Source: Dioscorea cayenensis subsp. rotundata
Lineage: Eukaryota; Streptophyta; Magnoliopsida; Dioscoreales; Dioscoreaceae
NCBI RefSeq assembly: GCF_009730915.1
Contig: NC_052477.1
Span: 25,128,578 to 25,192,577, forward strand
Direction of reading: 5' to 3'
Length of the DNA stretch: 64,000 nt
A program made the translations under genes and the position numbers. The notes under the pieces are model-generated. The model was not told where the DNA came from, made no database searches, and worked only from the letters and a program-made list of their open reading frames with translations. Positions within the stretch are counted from its first letter, which is position 1; each line of letters begins with the position of its first letter. Shown piece by piece: positions 1 to 11,410 of this stretch.

Positions 1-331
1 GGCCAAGTTCAAAGGTCAGGGGTTGATGGGTTCGACCGGGTTGAACCGGGGTTAAACCGGGATCAATAATAAAATATTAAAAATATATATTATAATAATT
101 AATAATATAAAAAAATATAACTTATATTTTAATAATTAAAAAACACAATTAATTAAACATAATATTTAAAATTTTTATTTTACATATTTTTTTTACTTTA
201 AAAATATTTAAAATACAATTAAATTTAATATAAATTTTAGATTTATATACAATATTTGAAATAAAATAAAATATATTAAAAAAAAAAACCTCTCACCGCT
301 CCTCTCTCGGGACTCACCAAAGAAATGAAAA

Positions 332-367
<36 letters not shown>

Positions 368-720
368 GACTCACAAAACGAAAAGAAAAAAATCACTCTC
401 TTCATTTCTTCTCATCTCCATTCTCCACGTCTCTCATGTTCTTCGTCTTCTCCAGTTCCCTCATTTCTTCTCATGCTCGACGTCACTCGTCAACACTCTT
501 TCTCACTTCTTCTCATCATAGCATTTTTTTTTTTTTTCTTTTTAATTTTATTTTTTTAACCCGGTAGATCCGGCCGAGTTAACCAATTTCCGGGTTGACC
601 GGCCGGGTCACCGGTTTTTGGCTGGGTTATATCAACACCGAATCAAAGGAGGTAGCCGGACCGGCCTCATGGCCGGTTCCCGGTTTTTCCGGTTGAACGG
701 GCCGAGCCGGTTCGGGTTTG
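1..720. repeat. CCGG-rich dispersed repeat, cut by window start
   Basis: Both ends are rich in CCGG/ACCGGG words (1-60 and 555-715), and the middle is very AT-rich with a (CT)n run. The right end read on the other strand resembles the left end in word order (GTTCAACCGG against GTTCGACCGG), so the ends may be degenerate inverted repeats of a non-autonomous DNA element. The left boundary lies outside the window, so no target duplication can be tested. Short open frames at 208-567 are low-complexity and not credible genes. Confidence 0.35.
337..364. repeat. (CT)n microsatellite
   Basis: About 14 uninterrupted CT units, lying inside the CCGG-rich repeat. Confidence 0.9.
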
Positions 721-2009
721 ATAACATTGGTGGAGAATATAATTTAATACTTAGTTGATTTTGTTTTATTAAAAATTATATAAGTATATTAAATTAAAAG
801 ATAAATTTTTTAAAAAAATTATTTAATACTTCACAAAGTTTTTAATGTGACAAGTAAAAAGAAACAAAGAAAAGCTCCAAAACATGATAACTAAAAAAGA
901 ACGGAGGGAGTAAAAACTATTGTTTCTATTTTAAAAATAAAAATTATGGCTATTAAGATGGATAGTTAACACATGCATAAGTGTAATTAAAGTCTATTTC
1001 ATGAAGTAATTATATTTTTGAAACTTAGAATACAAAATAGTCATAAATGAGGCTAAGGCTTTTACTAAGGATAAGAACTCATAGCTTGTTCTTTGCAGGT
1101 TTTCACTCATAATAATGTGAGTTTCTGAAAATTTTAAAAATTCTATTCATGTATCAACATAATCTTGTCATGTCTTATGGGTTTCTAGGCGATTTTTTAG
1201 TAATAAATGGTTAATTTATCAAAATGTTGTTTATCCGCTTTAGTTGACAAGCATAAACAATTGTGTCACGTATTCATGAATTGTAAAATATAAGTAAAAA
1301 AGTTTTCTTAGTTTTGTTGGCTAAAAATAATTGGGAAGAAACTTTTTGTATATATTGATTTTGAGACTTTAATTAATATTAATTAAAATAAATACTTTGA
1401 TTCATCCTATTACTGTTTTCTGTTATTGAGGTTTATTGATATTAATGAATTCATATCATCTGTTAAAAATTATTATATCATTCCAAGTTATTCATCACCA
1501 ATGGTGTTTGGTTTGAGATGTTCTATTGATCTCTAAGTAGGATCTTGTATGGTTAAAAAGTAAATTATGTTCCGTCGAATAAAAAAATAGATTTTATATG
1601 GAGAAGACACTATAAAATCATTTATGATTTAATAAAAATAGTCAAGGTAATTTAAAATTTTGAAAAATAACTGATCATAATTTCATCTTTTTTTCTTCTT
1701 ACGCCAATATAGATGTGAGGTATCCATTATTGATGGTTTTATCTTGTCTTATTTGTTTTGATTGTGTGTGCTTGATTTTTTAATTTTTAATTTTTTTTCA
1801 TTGTTCATTGCACATGGATAACTATATATATTTCAAGTTTTTAAAAGTTCCTTTTTCTATAAGACTATATCGATAAACAACACAAATTACACCATGAATA
1901 GGTCTATAGTTGATAAGTGTTTAAATGAATGTATTTGATTACTATTATTTATAGCACTTTGCATGTAATTATTGAATATATGATTGAATTTGGTGATTAA
2001 TTCGATTCT
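721..2009. other. gene-free AT-rich DNA with an old repeat block
   Basis: No credible coding frame. The block at about 1240-1510 and the short stretch near 1870-1900 read like diverged copies of 5140-5420 and 6330-6360. Shared landmarks in the same order are GTATAAAATATAA-like words, GACTT(T/C)AATTAAT, GTTTATTGATATT and ACCAATGGTG. This suggests an old dispersed repeat or local duplication. Confidence 0.4.
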
Positions 2010-3400
2010 ATCTCGTATTCAGACTAAAATGAAGGCATACAGATCAAGATAAATAAGTTTGAGACGATTTGAGCTAATTTAGGAGGAAAAACAGAGATTT
2101 TAGAGTGACTTATGGGCGAGCTCAATGGTGTTATTATAGAGTGTGTACTGTAGCAATACACTATTTATGTCATTGTAGCAAATCACTATTTATGGGCACT
2201 ACTACAGCCATAAGGATCTCTTACAGTCGTAAAAACCCCCGATTCCTGAGTTATGAAAGTCAGAAATTAGGGTTTTTGGGGGATCTTCTTTTCTACTCTT
2301 TGGCTGCCCTTTGGGAGGCGATTTTTTTTTGGGGGGGCGGGGGTTTATTGGATATCTTGCCGGAGAAGGAAGAAAACAAGAGGGAGAAATTAGGAGAAGG
2401 TTCAAAGCTTCAATGGAGCCGTTCGTGGAGAGATCTAGGTGGTAGATTATTGGATATCTTGCCAGAGAAGGAAGAAAACAAGAGGGAGAAATTAGGAGAA
2501 GGTTCAAAGCTTCAATGGAGCCGTTCGTGGAGAGATCTAGGCGGTGATTTTGGTGAATCTTTGAAGAACTTCATCCATCCAAGGAGATTGCGAGCTTTGA
2601 GGGAGTTTTATTATTTTTTTATGTATTTTAATTCATTTGGATTGGATTGTTGTTCTCTAATGATGGAGAACTAATTTTTATGGTGTTTGGGCTTACTAAA
2701 CTCTAGGGTTTATTCTTTGACATTCATTGTGGATTCATGTAATTTACTTTTTTTTTTTTTATTGCAATCCATTCTATTTGAGTCTAATTACGTGCTTGAA
2801 TGCTAGATTACTACTGTGGCGAAAGCCCTAGTTGTCATACCCAATGTGTTTTGTGACGAGAAAAAAATTTCCACTTAGCATAGATAAATTGTGATTAGAA
2901 GGAATTATGAGTAAGTCTAGACATAAGGTATCTTGGAGATTCCATCTCCCTCAATTCTCTCGAGTGAGTTAATGAGTCTCTCCGTGCTCTTTGCAATCAT
3001 GTGGAGTAGATTTTAGAAGCTAGAAATCACATCTCTATTCTGTATTTTGATTAAGGGTAATCACATCTCATAAGAGAGATTACCTACTTAAGATATTCTC
3101 ATTAGCTCACGTGAGGTTTTATAGAGTGTTAATGCGATTGTGTGGATGACAGCTCTGTATCGATTTAGTTACTCTTCACCCTCTACTGAAGGGTTTAGTA
3201 TAATTCTTGAAACTTCTCAGCTCAAATAGGATTGCATACATAGACAACCTTTGTCCTGCACTTTTTCAAACTCTAGAGGAATGCTATGCCCGGACATCAT
3301 TCTTTCCTCCGATTTGTCTCATGTTTTATTTTTGTATTTCTTGCTTTATTCTCTTTTATTCACACACACATCCCTTGATCGATTAGGCTAATTTTTGAAA
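2010..3400. repeat. degenerate retroelement-like sequence
   Basis: Non-coding text with the style of plant LTR/UTR sequence: repeated 'actgtagca' and 'cactatttatg' words near 2150-2200, G-rich and purine-rich stretches, and leader-like phrases later. I see no gag or pol frame and could not fix LTR ends or a target duplication. It may be a solo LTR with part of an untranslated leader. The call rests on general resemblance, so certainty is low. Confidence 0.3.
2345..2548 (+). repeat. two-copy tandem repeat, 102-bp unit
   Basis: Copies at 2345-2446 and 2447-2548 differ at only a few bases. The unit is a multiple of three, so the overlapping open frame shows a duplicated 34-residue block. The frame has no recognisable domain and sits in retroelement-like DNA, so I treat it as a repeat, not a gene. 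Confidence 0.9.
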
Positions 3401-3559
3401 TTAGAATTATTACCCGTACTCTTATTCTTCTCCGTGGACCGAAATCTTGCTTTACACATACTATTATTACATGATCAACATATATACTTGCATCCCTTTC
3501 AATATTATTTGTTCTTATATATATATATATATATATATGCATAATTTTAATTTTGACTA

Positions 3560-5095
3560 AAAGATGCAAACTGTTTACATGAATATAAACAATTCTGTTA
3601 AGTCTAGTAAAATGGATTGGCATTATATGACAAGCCATATAGTGACATGGCAAGAGGATGATGACGTGGCTATGATGACTTATCAAAGGAAGAAGTGACT
3701 AGGATGATGATGTGGCAAAGGATAATGTCATGACATGTGATGAAGATCAAGGTGGAGATTTTATTTAGAGGGTTATGAAGATCAAGGTTGAAGATTTTAC
3801 TTAGTAGATATTCCTCTGATCAAAGTCATGTGATGGTAAACTATTTTTGGAAAGTACATCAAGTCTATAGGATCTCTTCAAGAAATGTAAGTTTTATTTT
3901 AGGTATGATTGTCTATCCTTGGTAAGATCCGGGATGACAATTCATATCTTTGATATGACTCCTTTTTATAAAGATCTATTTGTAGAGAGAAGAATATTCT
4001 ATCATTGGCAAGAATTCAAGATCATGAAGATTGTATGAAACTATTAGAAGACACAAGTTAAACTTGGTATGAAGCTATTAGAAGACACAAGGTTTAGTTT
4101 GGTGTGAAGCTATTTGAAGACATAAACTAAATAAGGTAAAGACATGCCAACTCAATTTCAAGGAAGAACCAAGAGCTATCTATGGGTGAAACTATTCATG
4201 GACACTAATCATACGAGGAGATTGATTGAAGATTGCATAAGATATGATTAGAGATTTGGAGATCCAAGCATAGATGATTGAAGATCATGCTTGAAGATAT
4301 TGAAGGTTAAACTTGGATGAAGATGAGATCAAGTTTAGTAATAATATTTCATGTGCCAAAAGAAGATCATTTGGGAAGACCAAACTTAGGCCAAGTTTGG
4401 AAAGAAGATCGGGAGATCTTCGGTGGCTATCTTTGGTGAGATAGTCGCGTGTGCCTTGGTGGGCACGTCCCTCGGGAGAGGGAGATTTGCTGAAGTGGCA
4501 TGAGGAAGGAAGCAACTGCAGGCAGGAGGAGCTCGGGTCGAGTCAACTGCTATGAGCCGGACTGAAGGAATCAGGAGGTTAAAGGTCGCAGATTCAGGTG
4601 CATCTGGTTAGAACTCAGTCATGTTCAGTAAGGTGGGATCATGTTGAAACTGAGTGTTGCAACATCTAACTTTGGAAGGTGTCCAAGTTAGGAAGTCCCG
4701 GAGAATTCTAAAAGAGGTAACTGTATTAGACGTCGGTGCATCTATATAAGAGACCCAGCTCGAAGATTTAGCATGAGCCAACTAGTGAGAGACTCTTCGG
4801 TGAGAGTTGAGTGTGTGGCCGTCGGACAATCTTGAGAGGATATTCTTTGTATTGAGAAAGTGAGAGAGTGTTGTACTCCTTGTTCTTATACCTTTTTTAG
4901 TGAATTGTTTTTCCGGCCTTGACCCCTCAGATATAGGCAAGGTTGTGCCGAACTGGGTTACCAATTTACTTGTCTCCTTTCTCTTGATGCTTGATTGTGT
5001 GTGAGTGTTCAAACCTTGAGTGAGTTTTTGAGTGTCTTTAGCACCACACACACTCATCGGAACTATCAGATTCTAATAAAACTATATATTAAAAC
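3560..5095. repeat. probable LTR-retrotransposon LTR fragment
   Basis: Long non-coding stretch with internal repeats of 'gaagatcaagg', 'gaagctatt(a/t)gaagacac' and similar words (3740-4110). It ends with an LTR-like R/U5 segment: 'tatataagagacc' at about 4742, then a T-rich segment and a 'gccgaactgggttacc' phrase at about 4950 that is reminiscent of copia LTR tails. No flanking coding region or partner LTR is visible, so a solo LTR is most likely. Boundaries are approximate. Confidence 0.35.
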
Positions 5096-5139
5096 ACAAT
5101 AACTAAAGAAATACTTATATTTAGACTAAAATTTATGAG

Positions 5140-6375
5140 AAATGTGGTTTATCAAAAACATAAATAATTGCATCCCGTATCTGCCAAGTATAAAATATAA
5201 ATAAATTTTTTTTTGCGTAACCAACAAAATTAACTTTAATTAAGTGTTTGGTTAGTTTAAAATAAATTAGGAATGAAATTTTTGCACCAAGTTGGAGACT
5301 TCAATTAATGTTAACCAAAACAAATATTTAAGTTCAAATCATTATTATTTTACTCTATTGATGTTTATTGATATTTTAAATAATTATTCTAATGCTCTAC
5401 CAATGGTGCGCATCAGATAAGCCATTGGACATCATTTATTATCCTATTTTATGTTTGAAGTGAACCAGATAATAACAGGATATGATATGAATGATATGTA
5501 AATAGACAAAATTATCCTTTATAATATAATTATATATTATTTTTCAAAATAGACTTTTTTTTTAAAAAAAATTTCCTTAATGATTTACTTATCGGTATCT
5601 TTACGAGTTTTTATTAAATTATTAAAAAAAACCTATAATGCCCACAAATATATAGATCATAATATCACCAACTTGTAAAAATTATATTTCATACCAAAAA
5701 TCCAAAAATAACATGATAAACTTGTTATTTTTTATTTACTAGAAAAAAATAACCAAAAATCCATAAATATAGCAAATTAAATAGATCACATCAAAATCAA
5801 TTAAAAAAATCATCTGATTAGAAAAACTAAGACATGATAACAAACGATATTTAGATAAAAAATAACATGTTCAAGCACAAGATCAACGGAGAAACTCTTC
5901 AACTACTTCGGATGCGAAAAACCCATACTTAGTGAAATTAGCGTCATATTTAGTTGTTGATAAGTTTTTTGTTCCAAGTATCAAAAGATGGAAAGAAGGC
6001 ATATAATCAAACCCTAAATGTGTTTAATAAACCATAAATAAGGGTAAAAAGGTAAGTTTAAAATTTTATCATATCATACATGTTTCTATCCTAACTCTCC
6101 CCACATGATTTAATATCATGTCCCCGGATAAATTGGGTCAATAGGATAATATTATCATGTCCTATTGGCACACCAAACAAAAGAAAATAATAGGATATGA
6201 TAGTCTATCATATCCTATGACCTTTATCATGTCTACCAAACGGGCCCTTATTTTGTTAATTGTACCAAGAATGCTAAATCGTTAAATATATTTCATTTTA
6301 TTTTTTAGAAAGTCTTTATTTTTTTACCATAAACAACACAAATTACATGATAAATAACTTAATTATCTATATTAT
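5140..6375. repeat. second diverged copy of the 1.24-1.9 kb block, split by a MITE
   Basis: Resembles 1245-1510 up to the ACCAATGGTG word at about 5399. The next shared words (AAACAACACAAATTAC, near 6332) come only after the probable MITE at 5430-6247. The pattern fits one old repeat present twice, with one copy interrupted by a later insertion. Confidence 0.4.
5430..6247. mobile_element. probable PIF/Harbinger-like MITE
   Basis: The right end reads outward as GGGCCCGTTTGGTAGACATG on the minus strand and is followed by TTA, which is typical of Harbinger-type MITE ends. Sub-terminal words (ATCATATCCTATT..TTTG.TTGG.GTG..CC..ATA) recur in inverted order at the left between 5435 and 5490. The outermost left end is eroded, so neither the TIR length nor the 3-bp target duplication is secure. 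No coding capacity. Confidence 0.45.
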
Positions 6376-6379
6376 CCGT

Positions 6380-7556
6380 TCCTATATAGGTGTGTGTTTA
6401 ATTTCAACCGTAACATTCAATGTGTTTACATGAATATATAAGAGATTATAATAATAACTAAAGAAGAACTAATTTAACTATTAGACTAAATCACAAACTG
6501 TACTATTAAACAAGTAAACAAGATTTGATTTCATTGAGCTACGTACATGGACCTCCATGAACACATGCAAACTTATTCACCGGGACAGGTTAGGTGAAGA
6601 ATAATCCCCCTTATTACAATAAAATCTTATTCAAGCCCAAAAAATAATTAATATATACAAGCTTATACATTAATATTATGTTCATAATTATTTCTTCACT
6701 AAAAACAAAGGTTGAAAACTTGGTAGAAAAAGTAAAACCTAGCCAATTTTCTAGATTATCAAGGCAACACACAAGTTTGGAAGAAATGAAAGTCAAGATA
6801 AAGACATCACAAAAAGGCTACCTTTTCAAAGTCTTTCATTTCTTCATATGAGCGTGCATGGAACCATGCAAGCCACCTTCCTTCCTTGCTTCTTCTAAAA
6901 GCAAACTTGGGAGAAAATCCACATTAATTATTTTTTCCCCTTATTTTGGCACATGTTTGCATTATATATATATAAGTCATTGAGATGGTTAAGAAGAAAG
7001 AGATTATTAATTGAAAGATAAGAAAAAGATAAGAAAAAGATAATGAAGAAGAATAATAAGTCTATGTATCTTATTCTTAATGTTTTTATATGGCTATAAA
7101 TTACTTCATTGTCACTGTTATTAATGCCATTCTTCTTCAGCAGTTAGCCTTTGACTGTGGAAATGTATTATTCCATCAGAGCAGGTGTGGTCTTTTTCAT
7201 TTGGTGTTAACTTGAAAATAAGAATGCATTGAAAAGAGATTTAGAGTTTGATTACTCATTATTAATTTCCACTTATCATAATTGTTAATTAGATGAGTTT
7301 AGTTGATCAACCTAAAAAATTAAGTTGATAGGAAGTGGGTTTTGTATGTCTTGGTAGACATATTGGTATATGCTTAATTATATGTCTTTTATATGATAAA
7401 AAAAAACTTAAATAAAACATATTCCTTTTCATGTTATCTATGTTGATGATATATATATATATATATATATATATTGAAGAAGTCATTCATTAGTAATTAA
7501 TATATGCATGATGTTGGATTGAAAATATATATAGCAAGAACTCTTTTTGCATGTCT
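6380..7556. other. gene-free AT-rich intergenic DNA
   Basis: No credible coding frame or RNA gene. Contains a short A/G-rich run near 7015-7060 and an (AT)n run at about 7449-7475 just before the hAT element. Confidence 0.6.
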
Positions 7557-7564
7557 CATATCAG
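7557..7564. repeat. 8-bp target-site duplication, left copy
   Basis: catatcag, identical to 8530-8537, directly abutting the TAGGAATG terminus. Confidence 0.85.
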
Positions 7565-8529
7565 TAGGAATGGGGGTGGGGTGGGGATTCCCCGAAACAT
7601 CCCCCGCGGGACGGGGAGCGGGGAAAAATTCCTCTCCGCCTAGCCCCGCGGGGAACGGGGATTCCCCGAAACATCCCCCCGTGGGGCGGGGAGCGGGGAA
7701 AAATTCCTCTCCGCCTAGCGGCGCGGGGCAGGGCGGGGGCGGGGAATGGTCTCCCCGCCCCACTAGGATCCCCGTCCAGCTCCCCGGGGAACCCCGTGGG
7801 GAATCCCAAAAAAATATATTATATATTTTTAATATATTTATTAAAGATTATTTCAACATTAACATAATATTATATATATAATCAATAAATATTTATTTGT
7901 TAATATTTTTAGTTATTATTATGGAACTCACAATTATTTCATACAACTTATTAACTATTTAAATTTATATATTTCATTAAAACATATTTATTTAATAAAA
8001 TCTTAAATTATTTTAATAAAATTATTATATAATATATCTACAAAATTAAAATTCAAACTTTTATTTTTCAAATTTCTAATATTCATAAAAACTAATTATT
8101 TATTTAATTTAAATGAATTGAATAATTAGGTAACTGTAATTTATCTAGATTTTTTTTATTCAAATATCCATGTATGTTCTACATATAAAGCGTTATATTT
8201 TTTTATTCAAATATCCAGTTTTGTTTTAGATTTTTTACATACATACATTATATTTTTTTATTTTTCGATTGTATATAGCGATCTTTTAAGCGTGTATAAC
8301 ATAAACGTCATTAGAAATATTATAGTTATTTATAGAAAAATTTTTTTATATTAATGTTTTTAGGGCAGTGAGGGATTCTCGTGGGGTGGGGATCCCATGA
8401 GGGAAGTGAGGGGAGGATTTTTTTCCCTGAGGGAATTTTCAGGGAATCCCGCCCGTGAAAGGCGGGGATGGGGGACGAGGGATCCCACTCCCGCTCCGCC
8501 CCACCCCACCCCACCCCACCCCATTCCTA
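7565..8529. mobile_element. non-autonomous hAT transposon with G-rich ends
   Basis: The element starts TAGGAATGGGGGTGGGG and ends with the inverted form CCCCACCCCATTCCTA. It is flanked on both sides by the identical 8-bp word catatcag (7557-7564 and 8530-8537), the target-site duplication length of the hAT superfamily. It is 965 bp and has no transposase. Both ends are extremely G/C-rich (G runs on + at the left, C runs on + at the right), while the middle (7810-8360) is AT-rich. A 74-bp tandem duplication sits in the left end (7583-7656 and 7657-7730). Open frames over the ends (for example 7504-7881) are composition artefacts. Confidence 0.85.
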
Positions 8530-8537
8530 CATATCAG
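8530..8537. repeat. 8-bp target-site duplication, right copy
   Basis: catatcag, identical to 7557-7564, directly after the CATTCCTA terminus. Confidence 0.85.
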
Positions 8538-10849
8538 CTCTCTCAAAATATCTGACATCTCTCAATTTTTTGTTAAACAGATTCAGCTAAACCATGTAAT
8601 ATATATTAATAAAATAGAAACATATATGGAACCATATAGTATATATTAATAAATTAAAAATAGGTACAGAGTTTTTGTCTATTAAATAAGTTAACAAGAC
8701 ATAGAGGAAAAAAAGATATAAGCGGTAATTACAAGTGGCAATTAACTTAAATTTTTTTTTAAAAAAAAAAATCTATTACGCGTTATAATGGCTCTATGAC
8801 ACGATGTCTCTCAAATTTTTAAAGAGATTTTCAAAATTACTTTCTTTAAATATAATGGCTCCATTATATTCTAGAGATAAATTTTTTTTAGTAAAAGGTA
8901 AATAACAATTTAAAGTTAATGTCTATGATATGCCACACAAAATCATGTGTTTCAACAAAAATTCTACTATAATTTTTTTGTGTTTATAATTTGAGAACCT
9001 AACCAAATTGTCACACTTTAATTTCATGCATTTTTATAAAGGGAAAAAAAATCAATCTCCTCAATAAATCAATGAATAATGAATCAATCAATCCTTCAAA
9101 CAAAAATTTAAATTCATATGAAGATCATTCATTGGTCCAATTAAAAGCGGTTGAAAGGGAGCATGCATCATATATACATGAGAAAGGACAGTCCACTTGA
9201 AGAATTAAAGCAGTGATGGAAATGGATGAGCATAAAACAAGGGACCATGTCCCTCAGTACCAAACTTTAGATCAAGTGGTGTCTTGTTCCCTTCACAAGC
9301 ATGCGCATTGGTTGCACTTCCTCCAAGACACATGCAATGCTTTTCCTAACTAATCAATAATGTTTTATTTTTATCTAATTTTGAGATTGTTTTTAAAAGA
9401 TAATGATATTAAAATTCTATGTAGATAGATAGTTTATAGTTTAACTTTGAATAGCCACCGACCTTGTAATAAGATATTTGGTATTTTATTTAACTATCCA
9501 TATTCAACAGTTGAGGATTTAAATTTTAGTTATGACTTCTCCATAATTTTTTAAAAAAAAACTTTCAATGAATAAGTGTTTGATTGTATCAACCATATGA
9601 TTTATAAATGATTTTTAATAAAATATGAATAAATCATGTTACAAGTATACAATGAAGTAAAATTAATACTTCAATATATATATTTGTTATTTTCTTTAAA
9701 AAACTTTTTTTATTAAATTATTTTTATTTGTTTTTTAAAATAATTTGTATGGTTGTTTATATCTGTGTAGAAACGATACCAAACCTAAATTTAATGCGGG
9801 AGTATTTAGTTTGTTTAATTTTAGGTAATGTATAATAATAAGTTTTTTTTAAAATAAAATTTCACAATGCTAATCAATAAAATCATTATATAATTATAAT
9901 ATTATTTAATTTGGAGAAAAAATTGCTGATGTGACAACAGTGTCATGACATGTTTTTCTTTTTGCTTTTATTTCTATTTGTTTGTATCCATATTTAGTCA
10001 CACTCTACCTCTAGTCAGTAAAATAAAATATTAATTTCTTTTTGTTTATAATACATTTAATTTTCCAAAATTTCTTCTACCACCAAGTCCAACTCCAATA
10101 AAAGAAACGTTATTTCTCTTTAATAATTCACTGTATTATTTATTTTCATAAGTCTAAATCATACATGGAATGAAAATATTATTTTGCAAACTTTTATTTT
10201 AAAACCTCAAAATTCACCAACTTAATGACATAAATCTATAGAATTCTAGAAAATATAGAGAAAGATATATAAAATACTTATTGTATGCTATATTTAAACA
10301 ATGAAAACTTAAGAAAAAAATTGATATTTTCATAGATGGGAAAATTTAGTGGAAATAATTAAAAGTACAAATATGGTTGGACCATCAAGCCTTGGTAATT
10401 ATGGTGAGGGGGCCATTTAATGAAAAACAAATAATTGTTATCAAAATATAGTACAACAATTTATGGTCCCTTTTCAATCTATGACAACTTGATTGGAAAA
10501 TGAAATATTATATATTAATATCTTTTGAATTTGTATTGATTTGAAGTGTCTAACGTTATGAGCCAATGACCATCTCTTTTCTTTATCCACAAACAAGAAA
10601 AATCCCATCTTGAACTTAACTGCTTTGATTAACATTTTAATTGCTATAAAATTTTAATTATGATTTCATGTAAATATAATGATTAACATGACATAATATG
10701 AGCAGTTGAAAACTTAAAGATAAAGTAAAGAACCATTTTACTTAATTAATATATATCTAATAATGAAAATTTATAAAATAATTTGATATTTTAAAATTTA
10801 TAAACTACATAAAGTTGTTGAATGTGAATATCGATGTTAAAATTTATAA
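8538..10849. other. gene-free AT-rich intergenic DNA
   Basis: I see no coding exon, RNA gene or clearly bounded repeat. A slightly GC-richer stretch near 9120-9340 has no open frame of note. Confidence 0.55.
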
Positions 10850-11410
10850 ACTCTACTCCACATTCGATCCCTGTACTCTGGACCACATGGATATCATCCC
10901 TTACTCCTCAGCACCGAATTCTCTGTGATCTTATCTCCCGAGCTATCCTTTGGAATATCTGGACTGAAAGAAATTATCGTATTTTTCATTCGAATGCTTT
11001 TACTGCATTCTGATATTATTTTTTTAAGATCGCTAACACGTCTTATCTCTTGATTCCCACAGACTGGTAGAGCACCAAAGATCATCTAAATGAAGCTTCA
11101 CAGAAAATCAAGCACTCACTCAACTTCCATAGCGCTAGAGAATCTACCTCTGCTGGCGATCATGACACTGGTGCTGCTCTGGAGTAGGTGTTCCTGTTGT
11201 TTGTCTAAGCAGGCCTGAGATGTCTGTTGACACCTCCTGTCTTCTTAGTTCCTCTTTTTTCCTGTTTGTTTTCTTCTTCTTCTTCTTCCTCCCTCACCCC
11301 TGGTGAGAGTTGACTTTCCTATTGTACCCTGCTTTTCTTTTGTACTGCTATTTTCTTTTAATAAATTTGTGGTTTATTCACTTTTATAAAAAAAAAATAA
11401 AAAAAATAAT
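10850..11410 (+). mobile_element. 3' end of a LINE (non-LTR retrotransposon), 5'-truncated
   Basis: At about 10926-11011 one frame encodes the end of the reverse-transcriptase zinc-binding region typical of plant L1-type ORF2 (residues ISRAILWNIWTERNYRIFH). The rest is broken by stops and frameshifts. It is followed by a 3' UTR with C/T-rich stretches (11220-11300) and ends in an A-rich tail at about 11387-11410. Insertion is on the plus strand. The 5' boundary is approximate and I could not match a target duplication. Confidence 0.7.

Noticed and set aside
2105-2674. 189-residue frame with a 34-residue internal duplication
   Set aside because: It lies in retroelement-like non-coding DNA, has no recognisable domain, and the repeat is simply a 102-bp tandem duplication.
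7504-7881. Open frames with glycine/proline-rich peptides over the G-rich DNA, on both strands
   Set aside because: They are produced by G/C runs of the hAT left end, appear in several frames at once and lack any domain.
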